A stretch of 64,000 bases of DNA from Amycolatopsis sp. CA-126428 (GTDB taxonomy: Bacteria; Actinomycetota; Actinomycetes; Mycobacteriales; Pseudonocardiaceae): positions 1 to 64,000 of the forward strand of contig NZ_PPHF01000149.1 of NCBI RefSeq assembly GCF_002904335.1, read 5' to 3'. Positions 50,613 through 59,818 of the stretch are shown piece by piece. The notes beneath the pieces are model-generated. The model ran no database searches. It was not told where the DNA came from and saw only the letters and a program-made list of their open reading frames with translations. The position numbers and the translations under genes are program-made. Numbering within the stretch: the stretch's first letter is position 1; the number at the start of each line of letters is the position of its first letter.

Positions 50613-51926
50613 ATGAGCACTCAGCTCCGCAGAGCGGTCGCGTCCAGCTTCCTCGGCAGTCTCATCGAGTACTACGACTTCCTCCTCTACGCCACGGCGA
50701 GCGCGGTGGTCTTCGGCAAGGTCTTCTTCGCCGACCTCGATCCGGCACTGGCCACGGTCGCCAGCTTCGGGACGTTCACCACCGGCTACCTCGCCCGCCC
50801 GCTCGGCGGCCTGATCTTCGGCCACTTCGGCGACCGCCTGGGCCGCAAGCGGATGCTCGTGCTCACCATGACCCTGATGGGCGTCGCGAGCTTCCTCATC
50901 GGCCTGCTGCCCGGCTACGACCAGATCGGCCCGATCGCCCCGCTCGGCCTGGTCCTGCTCCGCGTCGTCCAGGGCATCGCGGTCGGCGGCGAATGGGGCG
51001 GCGCCGTGCTGATGTCCGCCGAACACGCGCGGTCCCGCCGCGGCCTGTGGGCGGGCTTCACCAACGCCGGCGCGCCGAGCGGCATGGTCGTTTCGACGCT
51101 CGTCATGTCCGCCACCGCCGGGCTCACCTCCGAAGCGGACTTCCTCGCCTGGGGCTGGCGGATCCCGTTCCTGCTCAGCATCGTGCTGCTCGCCGTCGGC
51201 CTGTTCGTGCGCTCCCGCGTCGACGAGACGCCCGCGTTCCTGGCCGCCCGCAAGGAAGAACGCCGCCGGCTCCCGGTCGTCGCCGTGCTGCGGGACCACC
51301 CGCGGGTGCTGCTGCTGAGCGTCGGCGTCGGGCTCGCCGCGTTCGTCGTCCAGGCCACGCTCACCACCTTCGTGCTCGCCTACGGCGTCCAGCACGGGCA
51401 CCCGCGCCAAGAGGTGCTCAACGCGCTCACCCTGTCGTCGGCCTGCGCGGTGGCCGGGATCCTGCTGTGGTCGGCGCTGTCCGACCGGATCGGCCGCCGC
51501 CCGGTCGTGCTGGCGGGGGTGGCCGCCATGGCGGTCTTCGGGTTCCTGCTGTTCCCGATGGTCCGCAGCGGCAGCGGCCTGCTGCTGGTGCTGGCGCTGG
51601 TGATCGGCCAAGGCGTGATCCACCCGATGATGTACGGCCCACTGGCCGCGCTCTACTCGGAGCTCTTCGCCACCGAAAACCGGTACACCGGCGCGTCGCT
51701 GGGCTACCAGCTCGCCGGGCTCGGCGCCGGGTTCGCCCCGCTGATCTTCGCCGAGCTCCAGCGCGCCAACGGCGGCGGTTCGACCAGCCCGGTGTCGTGG
51801 ACCATCGCCGCGTTCTGCGTCCTGTCCGCCGGCTGCGTGCTGGCGCTGCGGGAAACCCGCCACCGCGACCTCACGCCGGAGCCGGCCGTCCCCGCGGCCG
51901 TCCAGCGGGAAGGAAACCGACGATGA
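50613..51926 (+). CDS. MFS transporter, metabolite:H+ symporter type
   Basis: A 437-residue membrane protein with twelve predicted helices. It opens SSFLGSLIEYYDFLLYATAS, the typical start of metabolite:H+ symporters (ShiA/KgtP/ProP-like). The MFS signature FGHFGDRLGRKRMLVLTM (about residues 69-86) and RVVQGIAVGGEWGGAVLMSAEHA follow. These import organic acids, shikimate or betaines with protons. It is coupled (ATGA) to a secreted alpha/beta hydrolase, suggesting external hydrolysis followed by uptake. Substrate unassigned. Confidence 0.9.
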   Translation: MSTQLRRAVASSFLGSLIEYYDFLLYATASAVVFGKVFFADLDPALATVASFGTFTTGYLARPLGGLIFGHFGDRLGRKRMLVLTMTLMGVASFLIGLLPGYDQIGPIAPLGLVLLRVVQGIAVGGEWGGAVLMSAEHARSRRGLWAGFTNAGAPSGMVVSTLVMSATAGLTSEADFLAWGWRIPFLLSIVLLAVGLFVRSRVDETPAFLAARKEERRRLPVVAVLRDHPRVLLLSVGVGLAAFVVQATLTTFVLAYGVQHGHPRQEVLNALTLSSACAVAGILLWSALSDRIGRRPVVLAGVAAMAVFGFLLFPMVRSGSGLLLVLALVIGQGVIHPMMYGPLAALYSELFATENRYTGASLGYQLAGLGAGFAPLIFAELQRANGGGSTSPVSWTIAAFCVLSAGCVLALRETRHRDLTPEPAVPAAVQREGNRR

Positions 51927-53272
51927 GCAACTGGCTCCGCCGGATCGGCGCCCTCGCCGTGACGACGCTGACCGCGTTCGGCCTCACCACGGGAAGCACG
52001 GCGCAGGCCGCCACGCCCGCGCACTACACCGGCGTGCTGCCGGACGGCGCGAGCTGGGTGGCGGACGTGCCGGGTGCCTGGAACGGGACCGTCATCCTCT
52101 ACAGCCACGGCTTCGGCCCCCTGCAAGCGCGCGACGCCCCGGACGAGCCGACCGGGCAGGCCCTGCTCGCCGCCGGCTACGCGCTCGTCGGCTCGTCCTA
52201 CAGCGGGCCGTCGCTCTGGGCGCTCGCCTCCGCGCCGCGCGACCAGTTCGCCTCGCTCGACGCGCTCGTGCGGAAGATCGGCGAACCCCGGCGCACCATC
52301 GCGTGGGGCACGTCGATGGGCGGGCTGGTCAGCGCGCTGGAAGCCGAGTCCGGCGACCGGCGGCTCGACGGCGCGCTGACCACGTGCGGCCTGGTCGCCG
52401 GCGCGCTGAACCTGAACGACTACCAGCTCGACGGCGAATACGCGCTGTCCCGCCTGCTCGCGCCGGCGCAGCCGGTGAAGCTCGTCCGCTACGCGAGCGC
52501 CGAGGAAGCGAGCGCGGCGGGCGCGGCGCTGACGAAGATCGTCACCGACGGCCAGGGCACCGCGGCCGGCCGGGCGCGGATCGCCCTCGGGGCCGCCCTG
52601 ATGAACACGCCGCCGTGGCTGACCGGTGACGCGCCGCCCGGGCCCGCCGACTACGCGGGTCAGGAGCAGCAACAGCAGCAGGCCCTGGCGCAGTTCGTGC
52701 TCGGGTTCGTGGTGCCCGGGCGGTACCAGATCGAACTGGCGGCCGGCGGGAACAGCGCGTCCAACGCCGGCGTCGACTACCGCGCGCTGCTGTCCGGCAG
52801 CCCGCTGGCGCGGCAGGTCCGGGCGCTGTACCGCACCGCGGGCCTCGACCTCGACGCCGACCTGGCCGAGCTGACCCGCCACGCGGACGTCACACCCGAC
52901 CGGCAAGCCGTCGGCACCCTGGCCCGCACGTCCACGGCGACCGGGCGGCTGCGCGTTCCGGAGCTCACCATCCACACCACCGCGGACCACCTGGTCCCGG
53001 TCGAGCAGGAGAACTGGTACGCCCACCGGGTCCGCGCGGCCGGGCGGGAACCGCTGCTGCGCCAGGCCTACGTCGGCGCGGCCGGGCACTGCGCGTTCCG
53101 GCCGTCGGAGACCCTGGCGGCCCTGCACGCCCTGGAATCCCGCATCGGAACCGGGCACTGGCCCGACCTCCGCCCGGAACGCCTCAACGCGGCCGCGGCC
53201 GCACTCGGGGACCCCGGCCGCTACCTCCGCTACACGCCGGCGCCGCTCACCGGCAGCTTCGACCGCCGCTGA
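51923..53272 (+). CDS. Secreted alpha/beta hydrolase
   Basis: A 449-residue exported hydrolase. Signal peptide about residues 1-29 (ALAVTTLTAFGLTTGSTAQA). A helical-capped alpha/beta fold follows: TVILYSHGFGP (oxyanion region), GTSMGG (about residues 132-137) with the nucleophile Ser, HTTADHLVPVEQ with the acidic residue, and GAAGHCAF with the catalytic His. Such proteins are esterases or peptidases. The ATG overlaps the MFS stop, so hydrolysis of an external ester feeding the transporter is a sensible guess. A 9-bp stem terminator lies just downstream. Confidence 0.85.
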   Translation: MSNWLRRIGALAVTTLTAFGLTTGSTAQAATPAHYTGVLPDGASWVADVPGAWNGTVILYSHGFGPLQARDAPDEPTGQALLAAGYALVGSSYSGPSLWALASAPRDQFASLDALVRKIGEPRRTIAWGTSMGGLVSALEAESGDRRLDGALTTCGLVAGALNLNDYQLDGEYALSRLLAPAQPVKLVRYASAEEASAAGAALTKIVTDGQGTAAGRARIALGAALMNTPPWLTGDAPPGPADYAGQEQQQQQALAQFVLGFVVPGRYQIELAAGGNSASNAGVDYRALLSGSPLARQVRALYRTAGLDLDADLAELTRHADVTPDRQAVGTLARTSTATGRLRVPELTIHTTADHLVPVEQENWYAHRVRAAGREPLLRQAYVGAAGHCAFRPSETLAALHALESRIGTGHWPDLRPERLNAAAAALGDPGRYLRYTPAPLTGSFDRR

Positions 53273-53277
53273 GGCAG

Positions 53278-53303
53278 GGGGCGGCCGTCCTCGCGGCCGC
53301 CCC
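53278..53303 (+). terminator. Hairpin terminator after the secreted hydrolase
   Basis: GGGGCGGCC (53278-53286) pairs with GGCCGCCCC (53295-53303), loop of 8 nt, a few bases after the stop codon. No T-tract. Confidence 0.7.
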
Positions 53304-53376
53304 TTGCGTTACGGTAAATGATTGCTTTCCTAACTTGCATTTGATGTTAAGTCACTGAGTCCCTAGCGTGGTCGGC

Positions 53377-53979
53377 ATGAACCTCACCGTCCTCGCGGCG
53401 TCCGGCCGGACCGGCCTCGCGCTCACCCGGGAAGCCCTCCGGCGTGGCCACACCGTCACCGCCGTCGCCCGGGATCCCGATCGGATCGCCGTTCCCGACT
53501 CGCCGCACCTGCACAAGGTGGCGGGCGACGTCGACGACCCGGCGAGCCTCGCCGTCGCCGCCGGTTCGACCGTCCTTTCCGGACTCGGCACGGACCGGGC
53601 GGGCGTCCTGCTGGCGGGGGCGAAGGCGGTGGTCGCCGCCGGGCCGCAGCGGATCATCTGGCTCGGCGCGTACGGCACGGGGAAGTCGGCCGAGGTGGCC
53701 GGCGAAGCCGCCGGTCAGCTCGGGACGATGCTGGGCGACCGGCTCGGCGACAAGGTCGACGCCGACGGGACGATCCTCGCCGCGGGCGGCACGGTGTTCC
53801 ACGCCGGGTTGCTCACCGACGGGCCGGAAAGCCCCGGGCGGCGGACGGTCGGGCTGGACGCCGGGCCGCCCCTCGACTTCGCCGCGGTGATCAGCCGGGC
53901 GACCGTCGCCGCGGCGATGCTCGACGAGGCCGAAACCCCGCGTTTCGCGGGCACGATCGCGCTGCCGCTGCCCGAGTAG
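53377..53979 (+). CDS. NmrA-like NAD(P)-binding protein
   Basis: A 200-residue Rossmann-fold protein. The N-terminal glycine motif reads MNLTVLAASGRTGLALTREALRRGHTVTAVARD, the T-G-x-x-G-x-x-x pattern of atypical short-chain dehydrogenases (G-R-T-G-L). No catalytic Y-x-x-x-K is evident, so it may sense redox cofactor or reduce a quinone. ATG 53377 fits the family; GTG 53368 is possible. Upstream (53310-53360) the DNA is unusually A/T-rich and has an ACTT/AAGT imperfect dyad, probably its promoter and operator. It is flanked by terminator-like repeats. Confidence 0.8.
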   Translation: MNLTVLAASGRTGLALTREALRRGHTVTAVARDPDRIAVPDSPHLHKVAGDVDDPASLAVAAGSTVLSGLGTDRAGVLLAGAKAVVAAGPQRIIWLGAYGTGKSAEVAGEAAGQLGTMLGDRLGDKVDADGTILAAGGTVFHAGLLTDGPESPGRRTVGLDAGPPLDFAAVISRATVAAAMLDEAETPRFAGTIALPLPE

Positions 53980-53985
53980 CAAGCG

Positions 53986-54030
53986 CCCCGAGGCGGCTTC
54001 GGGTGCGGTGAACGCAGGGACACCTCGGGG
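53986..54030. terminator. Inverted repeat between convergent genes
   Basis: CCCCGAGG (53986-53993) and CCTCGGGG (54023-54030) can pair across 29 nt. It lies in the gap between the NAD(P)-binding gene and the LysR gene, which end toward each other. Moderate, as the loop is long. Confidence 0.4.
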
Positions 54031-54040
54031 ACGGCGGGGC

Positions 54041-54943
54041 TCAGCCGTCGCCGGTGAGGTGTCCGAGGACCGCCCGCACCTCGGTGCGGAGCCAGAGGTG
54101 GGCCGGGTCCGAGTCGTAGCGCTGGTGCCACGTGCAGCAGATCTCCGCGGCCGGGGATTCGGCCGGCAACGGGCGGGTGATCAGCCCGAACGCGTCGATC
54201 AGCGAGCGGCCGAGCAGATCCGTGCAGCTGACCAGTGCGTCGCTGTGCACCGCCAGCTGCAACGCCGTGGCGAGGGTGGCCACCGAAGCGATCACCCGGC
54301 GGCGGAGGCCTTCCGCGGCCAGCACGTCGTCGATCGGGGCGGTGAGCCGGCCGCGGCGGGAGACCAGGACGTGCGGGTGGGCCGCGAACTCGCGCAGGTC
54401 GAGACCTCCGGCCGCCGGGTGGCCCGGGCGCATCGCCACGACCAGGTGGTCGTGGCCGACCACCTCGGACCGGAACTCGGGCAGGTGCGGCCGGCCCCCG
54501 CCGATCTCCAGGTCGACGCGGCCGTGCCGGAGGTCGTCCGTGTCCGCGGAGTGCTCGGCCAGCACCCGCAGCTGCACGCCGGGCGCCTGCTCCTGGAGTT
54601 GCCCGGCCAGCACCGGGATCACCGACATCGCGAGCGCGTCGTGGCACTGGATCGTGAACGTGCGGTCCAGTTCGGACAGGTTCAGCTCGCGGGCCGGCAG
54701 GAGCACCTCGCGGGCCCGCCGGACCAGCTGGTGCACGTCCTCGCGGATCGCCATCGCGTACGGCGTGGGCACCATCGTGTGGCCGGCGCGGACCAGGATG
54801 TCGTCACCGGTCACCGCCCGCAGCCGGCCGAGGGTGCGGCTGACCGCGGGCGAGGACAGGTGCAGCCGCTCGGCCGCGCCCATCACGCTGCTCTCTTCGA
54901 GCAGCGCGTCGAGCACCGTGAGCAAGTTCAAGTCGAGTTGCAC
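54041..54943 (-). CDS. LysR-family transcriptional regulator
   Basis: A 300-residue LysR protein. Helix-turn-helix at residues about 4-60 (LDLNLLTVLDALLEESSVMGAAERLHLSSPAVSRTLGRLRAVTGDDILVR), then a PBP2-type effector domain from about residue 90. The GTG at 54943 gives the canonical N-terminus; upstream codons to 55009 overlap the divergent gene. Only 34 bp separate it from the IMPase-like gene, so it very likely regulates that gene. Effector unknown. Confidence 0.9.
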   Translation of the reverse strand: MQLDLNLLTVLDALLEESSVMGAAERLHLSSPAVSRTLGRLRAVTGDDILVRAGHTMVPTPYAMAIREDVHQLVRRAREVLLPARELNLSELDRTFTIQCHDALAMSVIPVLAGQLQEQAPGVQLRVLAEHSADTDDLRHGRVDLEIGGGRPHLPEFRSEVVGHDHLVVAMRPGHPAAGGLDLREFAAHPHVLVSRRGRLTAPIDDVLAAEGLRRRVIASVATLATALQLAVHSDALVSCTDLLGRSLIDAFGLITRPLPAESPAAEICCTWHQRYDSDPAHLWLRTEVRAVLGHLTGDG

Positions 54944-54977
54944 GAACCCAAGACAACCACAGGAGATGGGACGAACC

Positions 54978-55763
54978 ATGAGCCAGGACCTGCTCACCGC
55001 CACCGCCACCGCCGCCGCCGTCCGCGAGGCGGGGGCCCGGATGCTGGAGCGCTACTCCCCCACGTCCCGCCCGTCCGGGCTGACCGAGCTGCTGGCGAGC
55101 CTGCACGCCAACGACACCGCCGTCACCGACGTGCTGCGGCCGGCGTTGACCGCGATCCGGCCGGAGGCGCGGTGGCTCGACGACGAACACGGCTCCGGGC
55201 CGATGCCCGCGGGCGAGTGGTGGCTCATCGACCCCATGGGCGGCAACATGAACGCCGTGCAGGGCATGCCCGACTGGAACATCGGCGTGAGCCTCGTCCG
55301 CGACGGGCGTCCCGTGCTGGCCGTGCTCTTCTTCCCGGTGCTCGACGAACTGTTCACCGCCCGCGAAGGCGGCGGGGCACACCTCAACGGCGAGCCGCTG
55401 CGGGTCTCCGCCAAGACGTCGCTGGACGGCGCGCTGACGGGCACCGGCCAGGCCCAGGCCGGCCAGGACGCCGAGCTCCTCGCCCGGATGGGCGCCTCGT
55501 TCACCGCGATGTCGGAAGCGGCCCTGTACGTGCGGATCTCCGTCCCGGTGACCCACCAGCTCGCCCAGGTCGCCGCCGGCCGGATGGACCTGCACTGGCA
55601 GTTCGACAACGTCCGCTCCCACGCCGCCGGCGTGCTGCTGGTCCAGGAAGCCGGTGGCGTCGTCACCGACCTCGACGGCGGGCCGTGGGACCTGACGAGC
55701 CGGGCGTACCTGGCCGCCGCGCCCGGGGTGCACGCCGCCGCGCTGAAGATCCTCACCGCCTGA
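54978..55763 (+). CDS. Inositol monophosphatase-family protein with altered metal site
   Basis: A 261-residue protein with the IMPase fold. The second metal motif D-P-I-D-G-T-x-N reads DPMGGNMN (residues 85-92), so the second Asp, a metal ligand, is Gly88. The acidic W-L-D-D-E site (about 66-70) and the late D-N-V-R-S-H-A-A-G segment (normally W-D-x-A-A-G) are recognisable. Family enzymes hydrolyse phosphate monoesters with two or three Mg ions. Loss of one ligand suggests changed or lost catalysis. It has a GGAG RBS and lies divergent to the LysR gene. Whether it is active is unknown. Confidence 0.8.
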   Translation: MSQDLLTATATAAAVREAGARMLERYSPTSRPSGLTELLASLHANDTAVTDVLRPALTAIRPEARWLDDEHGSGPMPAGEWWLIDPMGGNMNAVQGMPDWNIGVSLVRDGRPVLAVLFFPVLDELFTAREGGGAHLNGEPLRVSAKTSLDGALTGTGQAQAGQDAELLARMGASFTAMSEAALYVRISVPVTHQLAQVAAGRMDLHWQFDNVRSHAAGVLLVQEAGGVVTDLDGGPWDLTSRAYLAAAPGVHAAALKILTA

Positions 55764-55773
55764 CGGCGCCGGG

Positions 55774-56943
55774 TCACGCGGTGATGAGGTCGCGCGCCTT
55801 CTTCACGACCGGTGGGGGGCCGCCGTCGTAGTCGTAGTTGCTGAGGATCACCGTCACCCAGTCGGTGTCCGGGTACATCTGGAAGTCGGTCGACGTGCCG
55901 GGGGCGCCGCCCCCGTGGCCGGTCACCCACTGGCCGCCGATCAGCAGCGTCACCGGGCCATAACACTGGAAGGCGACGTGCGGGGCCCCGGGCGTCCCGC
56001 CGGGCGGCGGCGGGCCGGGCTGCGGCGGAGGCGGCACCTTGCCGCTCAGCGTGATGCCGGTGAAGGCGCGGTCGAGCAGCTTCGAACCCTGCAACGCGGC
56101 TGCGAAGCGCGCCAGGTCGGCGCACGTCGTGAAGGCGTCGCCGGCGGGAGTGCCGATGTACAGCCGCTGGTCGATCGTGTCGGCGCGGCCGCCGGACGGT
56201 TGTTTCGCATAGGGGTGCGCGATGCGGGGGTCCGTGTGCCACTGCGGCCTGGTGTAGAAGTCCGTGGTGGTCATGCCGGCCGGGCGGAACACGTGCGCAC
56301 GCACGTACTCGTAGTAGGAACTCCCGGACACCTGGGCCACGATCGCGCCGAGCAGGTGGTAGGCCGCGTTGCTGTAGCGGGACCCCGCTCCGGGCGCGAA
56401 CTCCAGCGCGGTGCGCCGGATGTACTCCGTGGTTCCGTTCATCACCCGGTCGGCGTCGGTCCAGGTGAGCGCTTCCTCCAGGTACCCGGGCATCGTGAAG
56501 GTGTCGCCGAAGCCGGAGGTGTGGGTGAGGAGGTGGTGGACTTGCACCGTGTCGGCGATCTCGGCCGGGAACCCGCTGAGGAACGTGCCCAGCGTGCTGG
56601 TGTACGCGATCTTGCCGGCCTGGACGAGCTGGGCGATGGCCACCGCCGTGAAGAGCTTCGTCACCGAGGCCATGGCGAACAGGGTGTCCGGGCCGTTGGG
56701 CGCGGCGTCGTTGGCCCGGCCGTAGGACCTGGCCAGCACGGGCCGTCCCCGGTGGACCAGCAGCAGGCTGCCGGAGAAGGCGTCCATGGCCGCCTGTTCC
56801 CCGGCGAACCGGTCGAACGCGCGCACGTCGACGGAGGTGGGGCCGAGGGCGGTGCCGGAGGCTGCCCCGGCGAAAGCACCGGTGGCGAGCATCGCCCCGG
56901 AGGCGCCGAGCGCGCCCAGGACGGATCGTCGTGTCGTGGTCAT
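55774..56943 (-). CDS. Tat-exported serine hydrolase of beta-lactamase class C/D-aminopeptidase fold
   Basis: A 389-residue exported hydrolase. A twin-arginine signal (TTRRSVLGALGASGAMLATG, residues 3-22) starts the protein. The active-site tetrad is S93-V-T-K96. A Y-S-N near residue 180 and the H-G-G-G in WVTGHGGGAPG near 340 complete the class C set. A Pro-rich insertion (PPPPQPGPPPPGG) lies before the last motif. Family members include esterases, D-peptidases and penicillin-binding relatives. It is divergent from a two-component system across 86 bp, so it may be a target of it. Confidence 0.87.
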   Translation of the reverse strand: MTTTRRSVLGALGASGAMLATGAFAGAASGTALGPTSVDVRAFDRFAGEQAAMDAFSGSLLLVHRGRPVLARSYGRANDAAPNGPDTLFAMASVTKLFTAVAIAQLVQAGKIAYTSTLGTFLSGFPAEIADTVQVHHLLTHTSGFGDTFTMPGYLEEALTWTDADRVMNGTTEYIRRTALEFAPGAGSRYSNAAYHLLGAIVAQVSGSSYYEYVRAHVFRPAGMTTTDFYTRPQWHTDPRIAHPYAKQPSGGRADTIDQRLYIGTPAGDAFTTCADLARFAAALQGSKLLDRAFTGITLSGKVPPPPQPGPPPPGGTPGAPHVAFQCYGPVTLLIGGQWVTGHGGGAPGTSTDFQMYPDTDWVTVILSNYDYDGGPPPVVKKARDLITA

Positions 56944-57029
56944 GGCCGAAGGTCTACCGGGCCCGGCCGATCGGGGACCGATGGCCGGTCCATACGTGAG
57001 CCATATGCCGCGCGCGGGACACTGGCCGG

Positions 57030-57686
57030 GTGCGGGTGCTGCTGGTCGAGGACGAGCAACCATTGGCCAAGTACGTCGCGGCCGGCCTGCGCAAGCAGGG
57101 GTTCGCCGTCGACGTGGCCTTCGACGGGCGCACCGCGCTCGACAAGTGCGCGGTCACGCCCTACGACGTCGTCGTCCTGGACCGGGACCTGCCCGTGGTG
57201 CACGGGGACACGGTGTGCCGCGAGCTCGCCGGGCACGGCGCGGCGCGGATCCTCATGCTCACCGCGTCCGGCACGGTCGAGGACCGGGTCGAAGGGCTCA
57301 CGCTGGGCGCCGACGACTACCTCGGCAAGCCGTTCGCCTTCTCCGAGCTCGTCGCCCGGGTGCGGGCCCTGTCCCGCCGCAGCGCGCCCGCGATGCCGCC
57401 GGTCCTGCGGGCCGGCGACGTCGTGCTCGATCCCGCGCGGCGCACCGCGGAGCGCGCGGGCCGGCTCCTGCACCTGACGCCCAAGGAGTTTGGCGTGCTC
57501 GAGCACCTGCTCGCCGCCGGCGGCGCGGTGCTGAGCGCGGAAACGTTGCTGGACAAGGTGTGGGACGAGCACGCCGACCCGTTCACCAACGCGGTCCGGA
57601 TCACCGTCGGCACGTTGCGGCGCAAGCTCGGCGATCCGCCGCCCATCGAGACGGTGCCGAGTGCGGGCTACCGGATCGTCCCGTGA
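57030..57686 (+). CDS. OmpR-family response regulator
   Basis: A 218-residue regulator. Receiver domain 1-115 has acidic pocket E7-D8 and phospho-acceptor D51 (VVVLDRDLP), with the conserved T/S and K of DDYLGKPF. The winged-helix DNA-binding domain (about 125-218) ends FTNAVRITVGTLRRKLGDPPPIETVPSAGYRIV. GTG start. The stop overlaps the sensor kinase start (GTGA). It is divergent from the serine hydrolase gene. Confidence 0.92.
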   Translation: MRVLLVEDEQPLAKYVAAGLRKQGFAVDVAFDGRTALDKCAVTPYDVVVLDRDLPVVHGDTVCRELAGHGAARILMLTASGTVEDRVEGLTLGADDYLGKPFAFSELVARVRALSRRSAPAMPPVLRAGDVVLDPARRTAERAGRLLHLTPKEFGVLEHLLAAGGAVLSAETLLDKVWDEHADPFTNAVRITVGTLRRKLGDPPPIETVPSAGYRIVP

Positions 57687-58783
57687 ACGCGCGCGCCCGG
57701 CTCACGATCCTTTACGCCGCACTGGTCTTCGCCGCCGGCACCCTCTTGACCACGCTCACCTACCTGCTGATGCGCCGCAACGGCGGCCACCGGATCTCGG
57801 TCATCACGCTCGGCCCGGCGCCGGACGCGATACCGCCGTTGCCGCCCTCGATCCAGGCGGTCACCCTCACCGATTTCGTCACCCAGGCCGCGCTCGCGCT
57901 CGCGGTGGTGACGGCGCTCGCCGCGGCCGTGGGCTGGCTGGTGGCCGGGCGGGTCCTGCGGCCCATCCGCACGATCTCCGCCACCGCACAACGGCTTTCG
58001 GCGGAGAACCTGTCCGAGCGGGTGCCGGTCACCGGGCCCCTCGACGAGCTCGCCACCCTGGCCGGCACCGTCAACGGGATGCTGGACCGCATCTCCGACG
58101 GCGTCGCCGAACGCGACCGGGTGCTGGCGAGCCAGCGCATGTTCACCGCCAACGCCGCCCACGAGCTGCGCACCCCGCTGACCACCATGCGCACCGCCAT
58201 CGACGTCACCCTCGACAGCCGGCCCGGTACCGAAGAACTGCTGGCCATGACCGCCGACGTCCGGACCGCCGTCGAGCAGAGCCGGCGCACCCTCGACGGG
58301 TTGCTGGCGATGGCCCACAGCCAGGCCGGCGCCGGCGTCCGGTACCGCGTCGACCTCGCCGAGGTCGTGGCGCACAGCCTCGACGGGGTGGACCTCACGG
58401 TGCGAGCCGACCTGCGGCCCGCGCCGGTCCGCGGTGACCCGGTCCTGCTGGAACGCCTGTGCGGCAACCTGGTCGACAACGCTGTTCGCCACAACCGTGC
58501 CGGAGGCCGGGTCGAGGTCGCCACCGGGAGCACCGGCGGGCGGGCGTTCCTGCGCATCGGGAACACCGGCGTGCCGATCGCACCGGACGCCGTCGACCGG
58601 CTCCGCGAGCCGTTCGTCCGCGGCGACGGCCCCCGGATCCACACCGGCCGCGGCACCGGCCTCGGACTGTCCATCGTGGACGCGATCGTCGCCGCGCACC
58701 GGGGTGAGCTCACCATCGCCGCCCGCCCGGCCGGCGGGCTGGACGTCGTCGTCCACCTCCCGGCCGGCGAACACCTCGGCTGA
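57683..58783 (+). CDS. Membrane sensor histidine kinase
   Basis: A 366-residue kinase with two transmembrane helices (about residues 7-28 and 67-92), a short external loop of about 40 residues, then a HAMP domain (RVLRPIRTISATAQRLSAENLSERVP). The H-box is FTANAAHELRTPLTTMR (His about residue 161). N-box LVDNAVRHN and G-boxes GDGPRIHTGRGTGLGLSIV are intact. The small sensor loop suggests a membrane or envelope signal. GTG overlaps the response-regulator stop. Confidence 0.92.
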   Translation: MNARARLTILYAALVFAAGTLLTTLTYLLMRRNGGHRISVITLGPAPDAIPPLPPSIQAVTLTDFVTQAALALAVVTALAAAVGWLVAGRVLRPIRTISATAQRLSAENLSERVPVTGPLDELATLAGTVNGMLDRISDGVAERDRVLASQRMFTANAAHELRTPLTTMRTAIDVTLDSRPGTEELLAMTADVRTAVEQSRRTLDGLLAMAHSQAGAGVRYRVDLAEVVAHSLDGVDLTVRADLRPAPVRGDPVLLERLCGNLVDNAVRHNRAGGRVEVATGSTGGRAFLRIGNTGVPIAPDAVDRLREPFVRGDGPRIHTGRGTGLGLSIVDAIVAAHRGELTIAARPAGGLDVVVHLPAGEHLG

Positions 58784-58797
58784 GCCGAACCGCGTCG

Positions 58798-58829
58798 GCG
58801 CCGGCGGGGGGTGTGGCCCTCGCCGGCGC
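58798..58829. terminator. Hairpin between convergent kinase and esterase genes
   Basis: GCGCCGGCG (58798-58806) and CGCCGGCGC (58821-58829) form a perfect 9-bp stem, loop 14 nt, just after the kinase stop and before the esterase 3' end. A smaller CTCGC/GCGAG hairpin follows near 58830. Acts for both genes. Confidence 0.65.
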
Positions 58830-58847
58830 GCTCGCTTGCGAGAGCAG

Positions 58848-59783
58848 TCAGCCACCGAGCCCGAAGAAGGCAACGGCGACCGCGGCCATCCCGCCCGCGG
58901 GCAGGCTGTGCCCGGCACCCTGGACGCTGTAGGCCTCCACCCGGACCGTGCCGGCACTGTCGGCGTAGCGGCGGCGGTTCCAGCCGGCCTGCGGGGTGTC
59001 GGCGGACGTCGGCGTCTGACTCAAGCCGAACACGTTGGTCCACTGCTCGATTTCCTCCTGCAGCAGCGCATACGGCACGAGCGTGTCGGCGGTGCCGTGC
59101 CACAGCTGGACGCGCGGGCGCGGACCGGTGTAGCCGGGATAGGCCTGCCGCACCGCGTCACCCCACTGCTGGGGCGTGCGGTTCGCCCCGCCGTTGCCGG
59201 TGCACTTGCTGCTCCACGGCGGGAAGTCCGCGGCGTTCGCGAAACAGTTGAAGGGGACGCCCATGAACGCCGCGCCCGCCTTGAACACGTCCGGGTAGAG
59301 GGCGAGCATCTCGTTGGTCATCATGCCGCCGGACGACGAGCCGGTGGCGAAGACGCGGTTCGGGTCGCCGCCGTAGTGCTGTTCGGCGTAGGTCACCATC
59401 GAGACGATCGAAACCGGGTCGCTGCCGCCGCCCCGGCGCTTCGCCGCGTCCGACCACGTGTCGAAGCAGTTTCCGAAGCCCGCCTGCTGCTGGGCGCTGG
59501 GGTAGATGACGAGGAACCCGTAGCGGCTGGCCAGCGAGGCGAATTCGCTGCCGGCGTAGAACCCCGGCCCCGAACCGCCGCAGCCGTGCATGGCGACCAC
59601 GATCGCGGGGTTGGCCGGCCGGGCGTCCGGCACGTAGACGTGCATGCGCATCCCGCCCGGGTTGTTCCCGAAGCCGGTCACTTCCACCAAGGAAGCGGCC
59701 GACGCCGGGGCCGGCACCACGGCGGTGACGGCCAGCAGCAGGGCACTGGCGATGGTCACGAACGCCGTTCTCAATCCACTCAT
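58848..59783 (-). CDS. Secreted CE1/PHB-depolymerase-like esterase
   Basis: A 311-residue exported esterase. Signal peptide residues 1-29. The fold follows the LpqC/feruloyl-esterase/PHB depolymerase pattern: AIVVAMHGCGGSG, YGFLVIYPS, FATGSSSGGMMTNEML with nucleophile Ser in G-S-S-S-G, and late GTADTLVPY and GAGHSLP with Asp and His. Several cysteines suggest disulfides. Likely substrates are acetyl- or feruloyl-esters of plant cell wall, or polyester, in line with the other secreted plant-polysaccharide genes here. The promoter and a possible operator lie upstream. Confidence 0.87.
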   Translation of the reverse strand: MSGLRTAFVTIASALLLAVTAVVPAPASAASLVEVTGFGNNPGGMRMHVYVPDARPANPAIVVAMHGCGGSGPGFYAGSEFASLASRYGFLVIYPSAQQQAGFGNCFDTWSDAAKRRGGGSDPVSIVSMVTYAEQHYGGDPNRVFATGSSSGGMMTNEMLALYPDVFKAGAAFMGVPFNCFANAADFPPWSSKCTGNGGANRTPQQWGDAVRQAYPGYTGPRPRVQLWHGTADTLVPYALLQEEIEQWTNVFGLSQTPTSADTPQAGWNRRRYADSAGTVRVEAYSVQGAGHSLPAGGMAAVAVAFFGLGG

Positions 59784-59818
59784 CGGTGACCTCCGGTCGG
59801 CGATCCCCCTCGCGACCG

